DNA from: Xenorhabdus griffiniae
GTDB lineage: Bacteria > Pseudomonadota > Gammaproteobacteria > Enterobacterales > Enterobacteriaceae
Assembly: GCF_037265215.1 (NCBI RefSeq)
Contig: NZ_CP147737.1
Location: 2,326,001-2,390,000 of the forward strand
DNA: 64,000 nucleotides
Reading direction: 5' to 3'
The position numbers were made by a program, and so were the translations under genes. The notes under the pieces were generated by a model. That model saw only the letters and a program-made list of their open reading frames with translations, was not told where the DNA came from and made no database searches. Positions 36,869 through 46,628 of this stretch are shown here, one piece after another. Position 1 is the stretch's first letter. Each line of letters opens with the position of its first letter.

Positions 36869-38806
36869 ATGTTTCAAAATAATCCGCTGCTTGCGCAGCT
36901 AAAACAGCAACTTCACGCTCAGACCCTGCGTGTAGAAGGTTTAGTCAAAGGAACTGAGAAAGGTTTTGGATTTTTAGAAGTCGACGGCCAAAAAAGTTAT
37001 TTCATTCCACCTCCCCACATGAAAAAAGTCATGCACGGAGATCGGATTACTGCAGCTATCCACACAGACAAAGAGAAAGAAATTGCTGAACCTGAGTCTC
37101 TGATTGAACCCTTCCTGACTCGTTTTGTAGGAAAGGTCCAGAAGAAAGAAAATGACAACCGACTATGGATTATTCCTGATCATCCATTATTAAAAGACAC
37201 TATCCCTTGCCGCCCAGCAAACCACGTTGACCATACCTTTGAAAACGGCGATTGGGCCGTAGCTGAAATGCGCCGCCATCCTCTGAAAGGTGATCGCGGT
37301 TTTCATGCCGAAATTACTGGCTATATTACCCAAGGTGATGACCACTACGCGCCATGGTGGGTAACATTAACTCGCCACGAACTGGAACGCGAAGCGCCAG
37401 CAATGACAGATTGCCCGTTGGATGATAGTTCCATCGAGCGCATCGATCTGACTGCACTGGATTTTGTCACTATTGACAGTGCAACAACCGAAGATATGGA
37501 TGATGCCCTACACATCACCAAAAATGATGACGGCAGCCTAAAACTTTCTATCGCAATTGCCGATCCCACTGCTTATATCAAAGCGGGTAGCGAACTGGAT
37601 AAAATTGCCTATCAGCGCAGTTTCACCAACTACCTGCCAGGTTTCAATATCCCAATGCTCCCTCGTGAGCTATCCGATGACCTATGCTCCCTGCGCCCTA
37701 ATGTACGCCGCCCTGCCCTGGTTTGTCAGGTTTCAATTTTCGAAGATGGTCAATTGGGTGATGATATTCAATTCTTCTCTGCTTGGGTTGAGTCTAAATT
37801 TAAGCTGGTTTATGACCAAGTCTCAGACTATTTAGAAGGCCAGGAAGGTTGGAAACCAGAATCAGGCGCTGTGACTAATCAAATCACTCTCCTCAAAGAG
37901 ATGTGTGAACGTCGCAATAACTGGCGTCTGCAAAATGCTCTGGTTTTCAAGGAACGTCCAGATTATCGATTTATCCTTGATGAAAACGGCCATGTTGTTG
38001 ATATCGTTATTGAACAGCGTCGTACCGCTAACCGTATTGTCGAAGAAGCCATGATCACAGCAAACTTATGTGCCGCTAAAATTCTGCGTGATAAGTTAGG
38101 CTTTGGTATTTATAACGTCCACACGGGTTTTGAACCTACCCAGATTGAGCAGGTCGTTGAAGTTCTCAAGGAAAACGGCATTGAAGCGAATGCCGAAGCA
38201 TTACTGAATCTGGAAGGGTTCTGCGAATTGCGCCGTGAACTGGATAAACAATCAACCCAATTCCTGGACAGTCGCATCCGCCGTTTCCAAACATTTGCTG
38301 AAATCAAAACAGAACCAGGCCCACACTTTGGTTTAGGATTTGATGCTTACGCGACCTGGACATCTCCTATCCGTAAATACAGCGATATTATCAATCACCG
38401 TTTGTTGAAAGCCGTTATCCAGCAAGTGGAGATAGAAAAACCGACTGAAGATCTTTGCCTGCAATTGACTGATCGTCGCCGAGCTAACCGCATGGCCGAG
38501 CGTGATGTTGGTGATTGGCTCTATGCTCGTTTCTTGCAACCTCATGCTGGTACAGATAAAACCTTCCCGGCAGAAATTATCGATATCACCCGTGGTGGCC
38601 TGCGAGTTCGATTGGTTGATAACGGTGCCATTGCTTTCGTCCCTGGACCATTTTTGCATGCTGTTCGTGATGAACTTCAATGCAGTCAAGAAACAGGTTC
38701 CGTATTGATCAAGGGTGAAACAGTTCATCGCCTGAACGACATCATCAATGTCCGTATTGAAGAGGTCAGAATGGAAACCCGCAATATTGTGGCACGCCCT
38801 GTATAG
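36869..38806 (+). CDS. rnb: Exoribonuclease II
   Basis: A 645-residue RNase II (E. coli 644): two N-terminal cold-shock domains, the RNB catalytic domain with the metal-binding Asp cluster in [14 protein letters not shown] (about residues 201-214), and a C-terminal S1 domain. It degrades single-stranded RNA 3' to 5' processively. Divided from its upstream neighbour by a Ter site. Monocistronic, with a strong terminator. Confidence 0.97.
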   Translation: MFQNNPLLAQLKQQLHAQTLRVEGLVKGTEKGFGFLEVDGQKSYFIPPPHMKKVMHGDRITAAIHTDKEKEIAEPESLIEPFLTRFVGKVQKKENDNRLWIIPDHPLLKDTIPCRPANHVDHTFENGDWAVAEMRRHPLKGDRGFHAEITGYITQGDDHYAPWWVTLTRHELEREAPAMTDCPLDDSSIERIDLTALDFVTIDSATTEDMDDALHITKNDDGSLKLSIAIADPTAYIKAGSELDKIAYQRSFTNYLPGFNIPMLPRELSDDLCSLRPNVRRPALVCQVSIFEDGQLGDDIQFFSAWVESKFKLVYDQVSDYLEGQEGWKPESGAVTNQITLLKEMCERRNNWRLQNALVFKERPDYRFILDENGHVVDIVIEQRRTANRIVEEAMITANLCAAKILRDKLGFGIYNVHTGFEPTQIEQVVEVLKENGIEANAEALLNLEGFCELRRELDKQSTQFLDSRIRRFQTFAEIKTEPGPHFGLGFDAYATWTSPIRKYSDIINHRLLKAVIQQVEIEKPTEDLCLQLTDRRRANRMAERDVGDWLYARFLQPHAGTDKTFPAEIIDITRGGLRVRLVDNGAIAFVPGPFLHAVRDELQCSQETGSVLIKGETVHRLNDIINVRIEEVRMETRNIVARPV

Positions 38807-38836
38807 ACACATCTTGCAAGTAATTTCCATTAAATT

Positions 38837-38862
38837 CTGCCGCCATTTATGGCGGCAGTTTT
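38837..38862 (+). terminator. Terminator after rnb
   Basis: Eight-base stem CTGCCGCC / GGCGGCAG, ATTTAT loop, then TTTT. Confidence 0.9.
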
Positions 38863-38899
38863 GTAATGACAATAAGAGAATCCCTATGAGGACTTTCAC

Positions 38900-39826
38900 A
38901 TGCTATTTTCTTCGGGTTTCGCAACGGCTTTCACGTCCTTACTTGGTGTATTATTCACTTTGCCAGCCAATGCAGCTATTCATAACAATCAAATTTCTCA
39001 CCATGAAATATCTGCAAAAAAACCAAGTGAGACAAATGAAATCACCCACCAGCTTTCCATATTGGAGAAAAATGCCAATGGCCGACTTGGTGTGGTATTG
39101 ATAGACACGACTGATCATTCCACTATCACCTACCGTGCAAACGAGCGTTTTCCTTTATGCAGCACCAGTAAATTGATGGCGGTATCCGCTATTCTGCAAA
39201 AGAGCGAAAAAAATGCTCACTTATTAAATCAACAAGTTTACTATCAACAAGCAGATCTTGTTGAATATAGCCCAATTACGGAAAAACATCTCAAAGAGGG
39301 TATGACCTTAGGAGAGTTGAGCGCAGCAACACTGCAATATAGCGATAATACGGCTATGAATTTGCTTCTTAACCAATTGAATGGCCCAAATGAAGTGACA
39401 CGCTTTGCCCGTACTATCGGTGACAATTCTTTTCGTCTCGATCGCTATGAACCCGAATTAAATGCCGCTATTCCAGGTGATGAACGTGATACTTCCACCC
39501 CTCAATCTATGGCAAAAAGTTTATATAATTTGGTTTTAGGCGATGCCCTGGCTATAACACAACGTGAACAATTAGCCGAGTGGATAAAAGGCAATACAAC
39601 GGGTGGTGCCAGCATTCAGGCGGGAGTCCCCAAGGATTGGATTGTAGGAGATAAAACCGGTCGCTGCGATTATGGTACAACAAATGATATTGCGGTTATT
39701 TGGCCAGTACCTAACCGTGCACCATTAGTTTTAGTGACTTATTTTACTCAGCCAGATAACAAAGAAGCCAGTGCTCGTCCTGATGTACTGGCAGCGGCTG
39801 CTCGTATCGTGACACGTATTAATTAG
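38900..39826 (+). CDS. Class A beta-lactamase with C69/C238 pair
   Basis: A 308-residue secreted serine beta-lactamase with a signal peptide ending near NAA (about 26). Motifs: CSTSK with nucleophile S88 (Ambler S70), YSDN (148-150, S130 loop), EPELN with E184 (E166, deacylation) and DKTG (251-254). The segment [13 protein letters not shown] is CTX-M/Proteus-type. The residues after KTG are Arg-Cys (Ambler 237-238) instead of Ser-Gly. With C87 at Ambler 69, this could form the C69-C238 disulfide typical of class A carbapenemases. No LysR regulator is adjacent. Location between rnb and yciH is not that of E. coli. Confidence 0.93.
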   Translation: MLFSSGFATAFTSLLGVLFTLPANAAIHNNQISHHEISAKKPSETNEITHQLSILEKNANGRLGVVLIDTTDHSTITYRANERFPLCSTSKLMAVSAILQKSEKNAHLLNQQVYYQQADLVEYSPITEKHLKEGMTLGELSAATLQYSDNTAMNLLLNQLNGPNEVTRFARTIGDNSFRLDRYEPELNAAIPGDERDTSTPQSMAKSLYNLVLGDALAITQREQLAEWIKGNTTGGASIQAGVPKDWIVGDKTGRCDYGTTNDIAVIWPVPNRAPLVLVTYFTQPDNKEASARPDVLAAAARIVTRIN

Positions 39827-39834
39827 TTCAATTA

Positions 39835-39868
39835 ACCAGCTATGCAGTTTATTGGCTGCATAGCTGGT
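39835..39868. terminator. Long perfect hairpin between bla and yciH
   Basis: Thirteen-base perfect stem ACCAGCTATGCAG / CTGCATAGCTGGT with an 8-nt loop, between two convergent genes. No clear U tract on either side. Confidence 0.7.
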
Positions 39869-39874
39869 AGAAGC

Positions 39875-40201
39875 TTAGCCTCCAGCCAGTTTTACTTTCA
39901 TGCCTTTTGCTTCCAGCAATTGCTTCAGCAAGTCGCGTTTATCGCCCTGAATTTCAATTTCACCCTCTTTGACAGAACCCCCGCAGCCACATTTTTTCTT
40001 CAATTCAGCTGCCAGCTTAGCCAAAGTTTGGTCATCGGCATCTATGCCCGTAATCACACAAACCCCTTTCCCTTTACGGCCACTACTCTGGCGCTGGATC
40101 CGTACAATACCATCACCTTTCGGACGAGAAGGCTTTACTTTTTCCTCCTGCTGAATGCGGCCACCATCTGTCGAATAAACCAGGCGAGAGTTATTATCCA
40201 T
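39875..40201 (-). CDS. yciH: SUI1/eIF1-family protein YciH
   Basis: A 108-residue protein of the SUI1 fold, homologous to eukaryotic initiation factor eIF1 and shown in E. coli to influence start-site fidelity. [20 protein letters not shown] and [20 protein letters not shown] are family signatures. Start at 40201 is chosen for GGAG 6 nt upstream; it overlaps the end of pyrF by 8 nt, so the two are translationally coupled. Confidence 0.95.
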   Translation of the reverse strand: MDNNSRLVYSTDGGRIQQEEKVKPSRPKGDGIVRIQRQSSGRKGKGVCVITGIDADDQTLAKLAAELKKKCGCGGSVKEGEIEIQGDKRDLLKQLLEAKGMKVKLAGG

Positions 40202-40934
40202 GAACAACTCCAATAGATTGATTAATCTGTTGGAGTGCTAATGCCGGATTTTCTGCGCGGGTAATTGGACGCCCGATCACCATATAATCCACCCCAGCCT
40301 GAACCGCCTGAGGAGGTGTCATAATCCGGCGCTGATCTCCCGCTTCTGTACCTTCAGGGCGAATACCTGGAGTAACAAGTTGGAAGGCTTGTCCACATAC
40401 AGATTTCAATTGCTGTGCTTCATGGGCTGAACAAACTACGCCATCTAAACCACACTGTTTTGTCAAAAATGCCAAACGCTCCGCATGTTGCGCTGGAGTC
40501 ATATCAATACCTGTGCCCGATAAATCAGATTGTTCCATACTGGTCAGCACTGTCACCGCAATCAACAAAGGTGCATTCTTACCGTAAGGCAGCAACGCTT
40601 CTTTAGCTGCTGTCATCATTCTCGCCCCACCGCTTGCATGAATATTAACCATCCAAACACCTAATTCTGCGGCAGCAGCAACAGCTCTTGCCGTTGTATT
40701 GGGGATGTCGTGAAATTTAAGATCCAAAAACACATCAAAACCACGCTGATGCAGCGCCTGAACAAATTGCGGGCCATACAGTGTAAACATCTCCTTGCCT
40801 ACTTTCAGACGACAGGATTGTGGATCAATCTTGTCGACAAATGCCAGCGCTGCATCTTGATTGTCATAATCCAGTGCAACAATAACAGGTGAGTCAATCT
40901 GCTTATCTAAAGTTTGAACTGTGTGGGAGATCAT
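40194..40934 (-). CDS. pyrF: Orotidine 5'-phosphate decarboxylase PyrF
   Basis: A 246-residue TIM-barrel enzyme catalysing the last step of UMP synthesis. The catalytic Lys-Asp network is in [12 protein letters not shown], phosphate binding in TPGIRP and VIGRPIT. Followed by overlapping yciH as in E. coli. A matS site lies 58 nt upstream of its start, at the lapB stop. Confidence 0.97.
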   Translation of the reverse strand: MISHTVQTLDKQIDSPVIVALDYDNQDAALAFVDKIDPQSCRLKVGKEMFTLYGPQFVQALHQRGFDVFLDLKFHDIPNTTARAVAAAAELGVWMVNIHASGGARMMTAAKEALLPYGKNAPLLIAVTVLTSMEQSDLSGTGIDMTPAQHAERLAFLTKQCGLDGVVCSAHEAQQLKSVCGQAFQLVTPGIRPEGTEAGDQRRIMTPPQAVQAGVDYMVIGRPITRAENPALALQQINQSIGVVHG

Positions 40935-40991
40935 TTTTAGGCCCTTTGATTTACTAATTAACTTAAATTACTAATGAATAGCAGCATAATC

Positions 40992-41004
40992 GTGACATTG
41001 TCAC
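40992..41004. other. matS: matS site (MatP-binding, Ter macrodomain)
   Basis: GTGACATTGTCAC, perfect match to GTGACRNYGTCAC, spanning the lapB stop codon. Confidence 0.85.
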
Positions 41005-42170
41005 TGACCATCCAATCCTCGGATCGGCTTAATAGAGTCCCAAGAACGACATGATGGGCAATGCCAATATAACGAACGAGAAGTAAAGCCACATTTATGG
41101 CATCGATAACCAGGTTTTGTGCGGATTTGCTCACCTACCATATTGCGCAAAAGAATCAGACTCTCTTTCGCCCGCCCTTCTTCCGCTTCCGTCATATGGT
41201 AATCCATCAGACGGTAAAATAATCTCATTGTTGGATGGCGTTCCAACTGACGGTTAATGAAGTTTTGAGCAACTTCACGTCCTTCCTTTTTCTCAATAAT
41301 ATCGGCCATATGAAGTTCAGCGATCGCACCACAATTTTCTTCTACACAACGCTGCACAAAAGCTTGCCACTCATCCGGTTGAGACAAATGCTGATAACAT
41401 TCCTCCAGCATTGGCAAAGATTCACTGACCAATTGTTTATCCTGCTCAAGAATGCGTTTCAACGCATTGGTCGCTTTAAGATATTCCCCCTGAGCCATAT
41501 AAATACGACCAAACATAATAGAAGTACGGGCACAATTTTTGTCTGCTTGGGCCGCTTTATTTAAATAGCCGATCGCAGTAGTAAAATCATCACTGCCCAT
41601 ACATTGCAGAGCCAACTCACAGTAGAAATGGGCAATTTCTTCCCGAAAATGGTGTCTACCCAGTTTTACGAGTTTTTCAGCGATATCAATGGCCTTATTC
41701 CAATCACTGGTTGACTGGTAGATGGTTAGCAAGGAATTAAAAGCATTTTCACGGAAGTCAGTTTCGTCAACTAACTGAACGAACATGTTCTCTGCGCGAT
41801 CATAGACTCCTGCAGCCATATAATCTTGCCCAAGCTGCTGGATCGCAAGTAAACGCTGTTCAAATGTCAGGGAAGCACTTTCCATCAAGGACTGGTGAAT
41901 ACGGATGGCTCTTTCAACTTCACCACGGGAACGGAAGAGATTTCCCAATGTCAGGTGAGCTTCAAAAGCCGGACTATCCTCTTTCAGCATATCAAGAAAT
42001 AAATCTACTGCCTTATCTTGCTGATTGGAAAGCAAAAAGTTAACACCATCAACATATTCACGCGAAAGGCGGTCAGCCGATTGTTGTTTATCTTGTTGAG
42101 CACTTCTGCGCCCCATATACCAGCCATAAACGGCGGCGATAGGAAGCAACAGAAACAACAGCTCTAACAT
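41001..42170 (-). CDS. lapB: Lipopolysaccharide assembly protein LapB (YciM)
   Basis: A 389-residue TPR protein: N-terminal membrane anchor (LLFLLLPIAAVYGWYMG), about nine tetratricopeptide repeats and a C-terminal rubredoxin-like zinc module (CHKCGF...HCPSC). It tethers FtsH to LpxC, so limiting LPS synthesis, and is regulated by PbgA/YejM. Gene starts 6 nt after lapA ends, in one operon. Confidence 0.96.
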   Translation of the reverse strand: MLELLFLLLPIAAVYGWYMGRRSAQQDKQQSADRLSREYVDGVNFLLSNQQDKAVDLFLDMLKEDSPAFEAHLTLGNLFRSRGEVERAIRIHQSLMESASLTFEQRLLAIQQLGQDYMAAGVYDRAENMFVQLVDETDFRENAFNSLLTIYQSTSDWNKAIDIAEKLVKLGRHHFREEIAHFYCELALQCMGSDDFTTAIGYLNKAAQADKNCARTSIMFGRIYMAQGEYLKATNALKRILEQDKQLVSESLPMLEECYQHLSQPDEWQAFVQRCVEENCGAIAELHMADIIEKKEGREVAQNFINRQLERHPTMRLFYRLMDYHMTEAEEGRAKESLILLRNMVGEQIRTKPGYRCHKCGFTSRSLYWHCPSCRSWDSIKPIRGLDGQ

Positions 42171-42176
42171 AGAGAA

Positions 42177-42491
42177 TTATTCCTTGTTTAATGCTACGGT
42201 AGAGACGACTTTTTTGGATGATTCAGAGGGTTGTTCCACTTGAGTTTCCAGTCGCTTAATTTTGCGTTTCGCATGTCGCAAAGAAACACAGGCGCGTAGG
42301 TAAAAAAAACCACAAATTCCCCAACCGAGGATAAAGCCAACAGCAAACAATGCAGCCAGCAATGTGGATACAGAGTAATCGCCCTTAGCAATCAAATAAT
42401 TAAACGTCACTACCTGATTATTATTTACTCCCAGTGTCACTGAGATAACAAAAACAACCAGTGCCAGTAATAAGATCAGAAAATATTTCAC
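42177..42491 (-). CDS. lapA: Lipopolysaccharide assembly protein LapA (YciS)
   Basis: A 104-residue inner-membrane protein with two hydrophobic helices (about 1-22 and 40-65) and a basic cytoplasmic tail (RHAKRKIKRLE). Partner of LapB in LPS assembly. In E. coli pgpB precedes it; that gene is missing here. Confidence 0.93.
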   Translation of the reverse strand: MKYFLILLLALVVFVISVTLGVNNNQVVTFNYLIAKGDYSVSTLLAALFAVGFILGWGICGFFYLRACVSLRHAKRKIKRLETQVEQPSESSKKVVSTVALNKE

Positions 42492-42850
42492 ATTTCTTCC
42501 TGTTATCTATCGTTGCTGATTAGTTATGTCAAATAACAGACATAGTGGCGTGTTAAATTAGCATTTCTCGTCTACACACGTCTACGTAAAGGGAGCAATT
42601 TATTGCAATAAACCCTGATTTCCCTCTTTTTGTAATAAATGCATCTGCAAAAATCTGCCTATAGTTTAGCATGTTAATATATTTATCATTAAAGGACTCG
42701 ATGCTTTATATTCATGCGTATTAATAATTTCTGTTACAATGCGTCGGCGTGCATGCGTTGTAATCAGAGAAAATTTTTGCGTAGTTTTAGCTGATTTCTC
42801 AACCGGTATTGTTCTGATATCGCAATATTTATAACGAGTTAAATCAACAT
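42492..42850. other. Intergenic region between lapA and ribA
   Basis: About 360 nt between divergent genes. I see no gene, no pgpB remnant and no FMN riboswitch. It must hold the lapAB and ribA promoters. Confidence 0.6.
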
Positions 42851-43459
42851 ATGAATACAAAAATACAGCTAAAACGAGTAGCTGAAGCAAAATTACCTAC
42901 GCCATGGGGCGAGTTTTTAATGATTGGATTTGAAGAAATCAAAACAGGCCGCGATCATGTCGCTCTTGTTTTCGGCGATATCTCTGGTGATGAGCCGATA
43001 TTATCGCGCATCCACTCAGAATGCCTCACTGGAGACGCTTTATTCAGCCTAAGATGCGATTGTGGTTTCCAATTAGAAGCCGCACTTTCGCAAATTAGCC
43101 AGGAAGGCCGAGGTGTTTTGCTCTATCACCGCCAGGAAGGCCGCAATATTGGCCTGCTGAATAAAATTCGAGCCTATGCTTTACAGGATCAAGGTATTGA
43201 TACTGTTGAAGCCAACCATCAATTAGGTTTTGCTGCCGATGAAAGAGATTTCACCCTGTGTTCAGATATATATAAGATATTGAATATTAATGCAATTCGC
43301 CTTCTTACTAACAACCCTAAAAAAGTTGAAATCATGCTAAAAGCGGGGATTAATGTCACCGAACGTGTTCCATTGATCGTAGGACGCAACCCCCAAAATA
43401 CTCACTATTTAGACACCAAAGCTAACCGAATGGGCCATTTGCTGCCTAAATCAAGCTAA
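42851..43459 (+). CDS. ribA: GTP cyclohydrolase II RibA
   Basis: A 202-residue enzyme catalysing the first step of riboflavin synthesis. The three zinc Cys are in [33 protein letters not shown] contains the catalytic Asp/Arg region. Stand-alone, not fused to RibB. SoxRS-regulated in E. coli. Convergent with acnA across a shared terminator. Confidence 0.96.
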   Translation: MNTKIQLKRVAEAKLPTPWGEFLMIGFEEIKTGRDHVALVFGDISGDEPILSRIHSECLTGDALFSLRCDCGFQLEAALSQISQEGRGVLLYHRQEGRNIGLLNKIRAYALQDQGIDTVEANHQLGFAADERDFTLCSDIYKILNINAIRLLTNNPKKVEIMLKAGINVTERVPLIVGRNPQNTHYLDTKANRMGHLLPKSS

Positions 43460-43490
43460 AAGTTCTCTAAATTATTTTCTATGAAATAGA

Positions 43491-43520
43491 AAAAACTGCG
43501 TCGGTGTGGGCGCAGTTTTT
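43491..43520. terminator. Bidirectional terminator between ribA and acnA
   Basis: Ten-base perfect stem AAAAACTGCG / CGCAGTTTTT, 10-nt loop. Confidence 0.92.
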
Positions 43521-43540
43521 ATTTCTAAATGTGATTTTTA

Positions 43541-46231
43541 TCATTTCAGCATATTACGAATCACATAATGCAAAATACCATCATGATAGAAATAAGCCAG
43601 TTCTGTTCCCGTATCAATACGGCAACGAGTATCAATCACAATTTCCTGTCCATTGGCATAGGTAACTTTCACGGCAATTGTCTGCCCAGGTTGAATGTTA
43701 GATAATCCTGTAATATCAATTCGTTCCTCTCCCGTCAGGTTTAAGCTCTTACGGTTCACACCTTGAGGAAACTCCAATGGCAAGACACCCATACCAATCA
43801 AGTTAGAGCGGTGGATGCGTTCAAAAGATTCTGCAATCACCACCCTGACGCCTAGCAATCTTGTTCCTTTTGCAGCCCAGTCCCGACTTGATCCTGAACC
43901 ATATTCTTTCCCCGCAATAACGGCTAATGGTATTTTTTCCTCCTGATAACGCATAGCCGCATCATAAATAGCCAGTTGGGATTGTGAAGGAATATGCCGG
44001 GTATAACCGCCTTCAACTCCTGATACCATCTCATTACGAATACGAATGTTAGCAAACGTTCCTCGCATCATAACTTCATGATTGCCACGCCTTGAGCCAT
44101 ACGAATTAAAATCTTTTGGCGCAACACCATGTTCTTGTAAATATCGTCCGGCAGGGCTGTCAGCCTTAATGTTTCCTGCGGGGGAAATGTGATCCGTCGT
44201 GACTGAATCCCCCAAGATCGCCAAAATATGAGCCTGATGAATGTCTGTAACGGGTTTCGGTTCAGCCGTCATATCACTAAAGAACGGTGGATGTCGGATA
44301 TAGGTGGAATCCGGCTGCCAGGCATAAGTTGCTGAACTTTCCACACTCAGGGACTGCCAGCTTTCATCACCATCAAACACAGAATCGTATTCTTTATGGA
44401 ACATTTCGGTTCTGACTTTTCCAATCGCTTCTGCAACTTCTGTACTATCAGGCCAAATATCCTTCAAATAAACATCATTGCCTTGTTGATCTTTTCCGAT
44501 AGGTTCTTGCGTCAGATCCGTTTTCATACTGCCAGAAAGCGCATATGCCACCACCAGCGGCGGTGATGCCAACCAGTTGGTTTTCACTAAGGGATGAATA
44601 CGTCCTTCAAAATTTCGGTTACCAGAAAGCACTGCCCCAACGGTTAAATCAGCTTGCTTAATCGCAGCTTCTATAGGATCAGGCAATGGCCCAGAGTTAC
44701 CAATACAGGTAGTACAACCATACCCCACCAAGTTAAAACCCAATTTTTCCAGATATGGCATAAAACCTGCCAGTTCCAGATAATTTGTCACAACTTTCGA
44801 ACCTGGTGCCAGTGAAGTTTTAACCCACGGTTGACGCTGCAAGCCTTTCTCAATCGCTTTTTTGGCAAGTAATCCCGCTGTCATCAATACGCTCGGGTTA
44901 GAGGTGTTTGTGCAAGAGGTAATAGCAGCAATCACCACAGCACCATCTTGCAATGAAAAAGTTTGGTTATCTAAAGTCACTGATACCGTTGCTGAGTGCG
45001 CTTGCGTTTTATGGATATCCAATTCCATGGCAGACTGAAAAGCCTGTGGGACATTTCCCAATGCAACCCTGTCTTGAGGGCGTTTCGGTCCAGCTAAACT
45101 GGCTTCAACTGTCGACATGTCCAATTCCAGGGTGCTGGTAAAGATAGGCTCATCCCCTGTATGACGCCATAGGCCCTGAGTTTTGCAATAAGCTTCAACC
45201 AAAGCAATTTCTTCTTCATGGCGCCCCGTTAAGCGCATATAGTCTAATGTAATGTCATCCACAGGGAAGAAACCACAAGTTGCACCATATTCAGGGGACA
45301 TATTGGCAATAGTTGCCCGATCTGCCAGCGGCAAATCAGATAATCCATCACCATAAAATTCAACAAATTTACCTACAACACCGTGCTTACGCAGCATTTG
45401 TGTCACCGTCAGGACCAGATCAGTTGCTGTGATCCCTTCTTGCAATTTTCCGGTCAGTTTAAAGCCAACAACATCTGGGATCAGCATGGAAACTGGCTGC
45501 CCCAGCATCGCCGCCTCGGCTTCAATTCCCCCTACACCCCATCCCAGAACACCCAACCCATTAATCATGGTCGTGTGAGAATCCGTCCCGACTAGCGTAT
45601 CAGGATAAGCAAAATCCTTACCATTCTGATTTTCATACCAGACGGTTTTACCCAGATATTCCAGGTTAACCTGATGGCAAATCCCCGTACCAGGAGGGAC
45701 AACACGGAAACGATTAAAAGCTTTCTGCCCCCAACGCAAGAACAGATAACGTTCATAGTTACGTGCCATTTCTATCTGGACGTTTTCTGAAAATGCCTGT
45801 TCAGAGCCAAATTTATCAACCATCACCGAGTGATCGATAACCAAATCAACAGGGGATAACGGATTAACCTGCTCTACATTACCACCGAGTCTCAACACAG
45901 CTTCCCGCATCGCAGCAAGATCGACGACAGCCGGCACACCTGTAAAATCCTGCATAAGTACGCGGGCGGGACGATAAGCAATTTCGCGGTCTGCATGACC
46001 GGTTTTTTGCCACTCCACCAGCGCCTGTAAATCATCTTCCACAACGGATTCACCATCAACATTGCGCAAGAGATTTTCGAGCAGAACTTTCAGTGATTTT
46101 GGCAGGCGGGATAGATTGCCAATTTGTTCAGATAACAGAGGTAAACTGTAATAGTGATAGATTTTACTGCCAGTGGATTTGCTTCCAATCGAGAGCGTTG
46201 AAGCACAGTCCGTTTTCAATTTAAACGACAT
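43541..46231 (-). CDS. acnA: Aconitate hydratase A
   Basis: An 896-residue monomeric aconitase (E. coli AcnA 891). 4Fe-4S ligands are the Cys of SCTNTSNPS and the two of GCTTCIGNSGP; DSHTTMINGLG and SRDWAAKGT line the active site. AcnA is the stress- and stationary-phase aconitase, binding its own mRNA when the cluster is lost. Convergent with ribA as in E. coli. Start MSFKLKTDCAST has GGAGAGGAG nearby. Confidence 0.97.
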   Translation of the reverse strand: MSFKLKTDCASTLSIGSKSTGSKIYHYYSLPLLSEQIGNLSRLPKSLKVLLENLLRNVDGESVVEDDLQALVEWQKTGHADREIAYRPARVLMQDFTGVPAVVDLAAMREAVLRLGGNVEQVNPLSPVDLVIDHSVMVDKFGSEQAFSENVQIEMARNYERYLFLRWGQKAFNRFRVVPPGTGICHQVNLEYLGKTVWYENQNGKDFAYPDTLVGTDSHTTMINGLGVLGWGVGGIEAEAAMLGQPVSMLIPDVVGFKLTGKLQEGITATDLVLTVTQMLRKHGVVGKFVEFYGDGLSDLPLADRATIANMSPEYGATCGFFPVDDITLDYMRLTGRHEEEIALVEAYCKTQGLWRHTGDEPIFTSTLELDMSTVEASLAGPKRPQDRVALGNVPQAFQSAMELDIHKTQAHSATVSVTLDNQTFSLQDGAVVIAAITSCTNTSNPSVLMTAGLLAKKAIEKGLQRQPWVKTSLAPGSKVVTNYLELAGFMPYLEKLGFNLVGYGCTTCIGNSGPLPDPIEAAIKQADLTVGAVLSGNRNFEGRIHPLVKTNWLASPPLVVAYALSGSMKTDLTQEPIGKDQQGNDVYLKDIWPDSTEVAEAIGKVRTEMFHKEYDSVFDGDESWQSLSVESSATYAWQPDSTYIRHPPFFSDMTAEPKPVTDIHQAHILAILGDSVTTDHISPAGNIKADSPAGRYLQEHGVAPKDFNSYGSRRGNHEVMMRGTFANIRIRNEMVSGVEGGYTRHIPSQSQLAIYDAAMRYQEEKIPLAVIAGKEYGSGSSRDWAAKGTRLLGVRVVIAESFERIHRSNLIGMGVLPLEFPQGVNRKSLNLTGEERIDITGLSNIQPGQTIAVKVTYANGQEIVIDTRCRIDTGTELAYFYHDGILHYVIRNMLK

Positions 46232-46628
46232 AACTCCTCTCCTTTCTTATTATTGATGGTCAGCCATCATTAAACATAACATATAAGCAACTATTTGTTA
46301 TTCCGTCACCACACATTTTGCTAACTGGCTGTAAATCCTCATTTATTGATAAATTTTAATGATGACACCGCTAAAGTAGATATGTTTTATTCACACTCTA
46401 AGAGTTTGATTGAATTGACTCTAAAGTTTCTACGCATTTCTGGCTAATAAGTTGGATTTGCAACTTGAAAAATAAAGGTATATACGCATTAAACGTCAAG
46501 CTGCAATTTACAACACGATATGAAACCTGGTTTTTCCCTGCTTTACGGGGAGAAATCACACGCATCTTGAAGTTAGATTGGTATATTCAGGGTGCTCAAT
46601 ACGTTTATTAGAGATTGGAGGTAACATT
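46232..46628. other. Intergenic region between acnA and an unrecognised gene
   Basis: About 400 nt between divergent genes. Left half presumably holds the acnA promoter. The right half is repeat copy D plus a detached repeat arm (GGATTTGCAACTTGAAAAA around 46453). GGAGG lies just before the downstream gene. Confidence 0.6.
46479..46585 (-). repeat. Dispersed palindromic repeat, copy D (full form, inverted)
   Basis: About 107 bp, in reverse orientation to copy B. It ends CTTGAAGTTAGATTGGTATA, the reverse complement of a copy-B-type left end, and holds the central hairpin (TTTTTCCCTGC, TTTA loop, CGGGGAGAAA; imperfect) next to CAACACGATATGAAACC. Confidence 0.8.

Noticed and set aside
42666..42890. 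74-codon minus-strand frame overlapping the ribA start
   Set aside because: Overlaps the ribA promoter and start, no ribosome site, and not related to PgpB.
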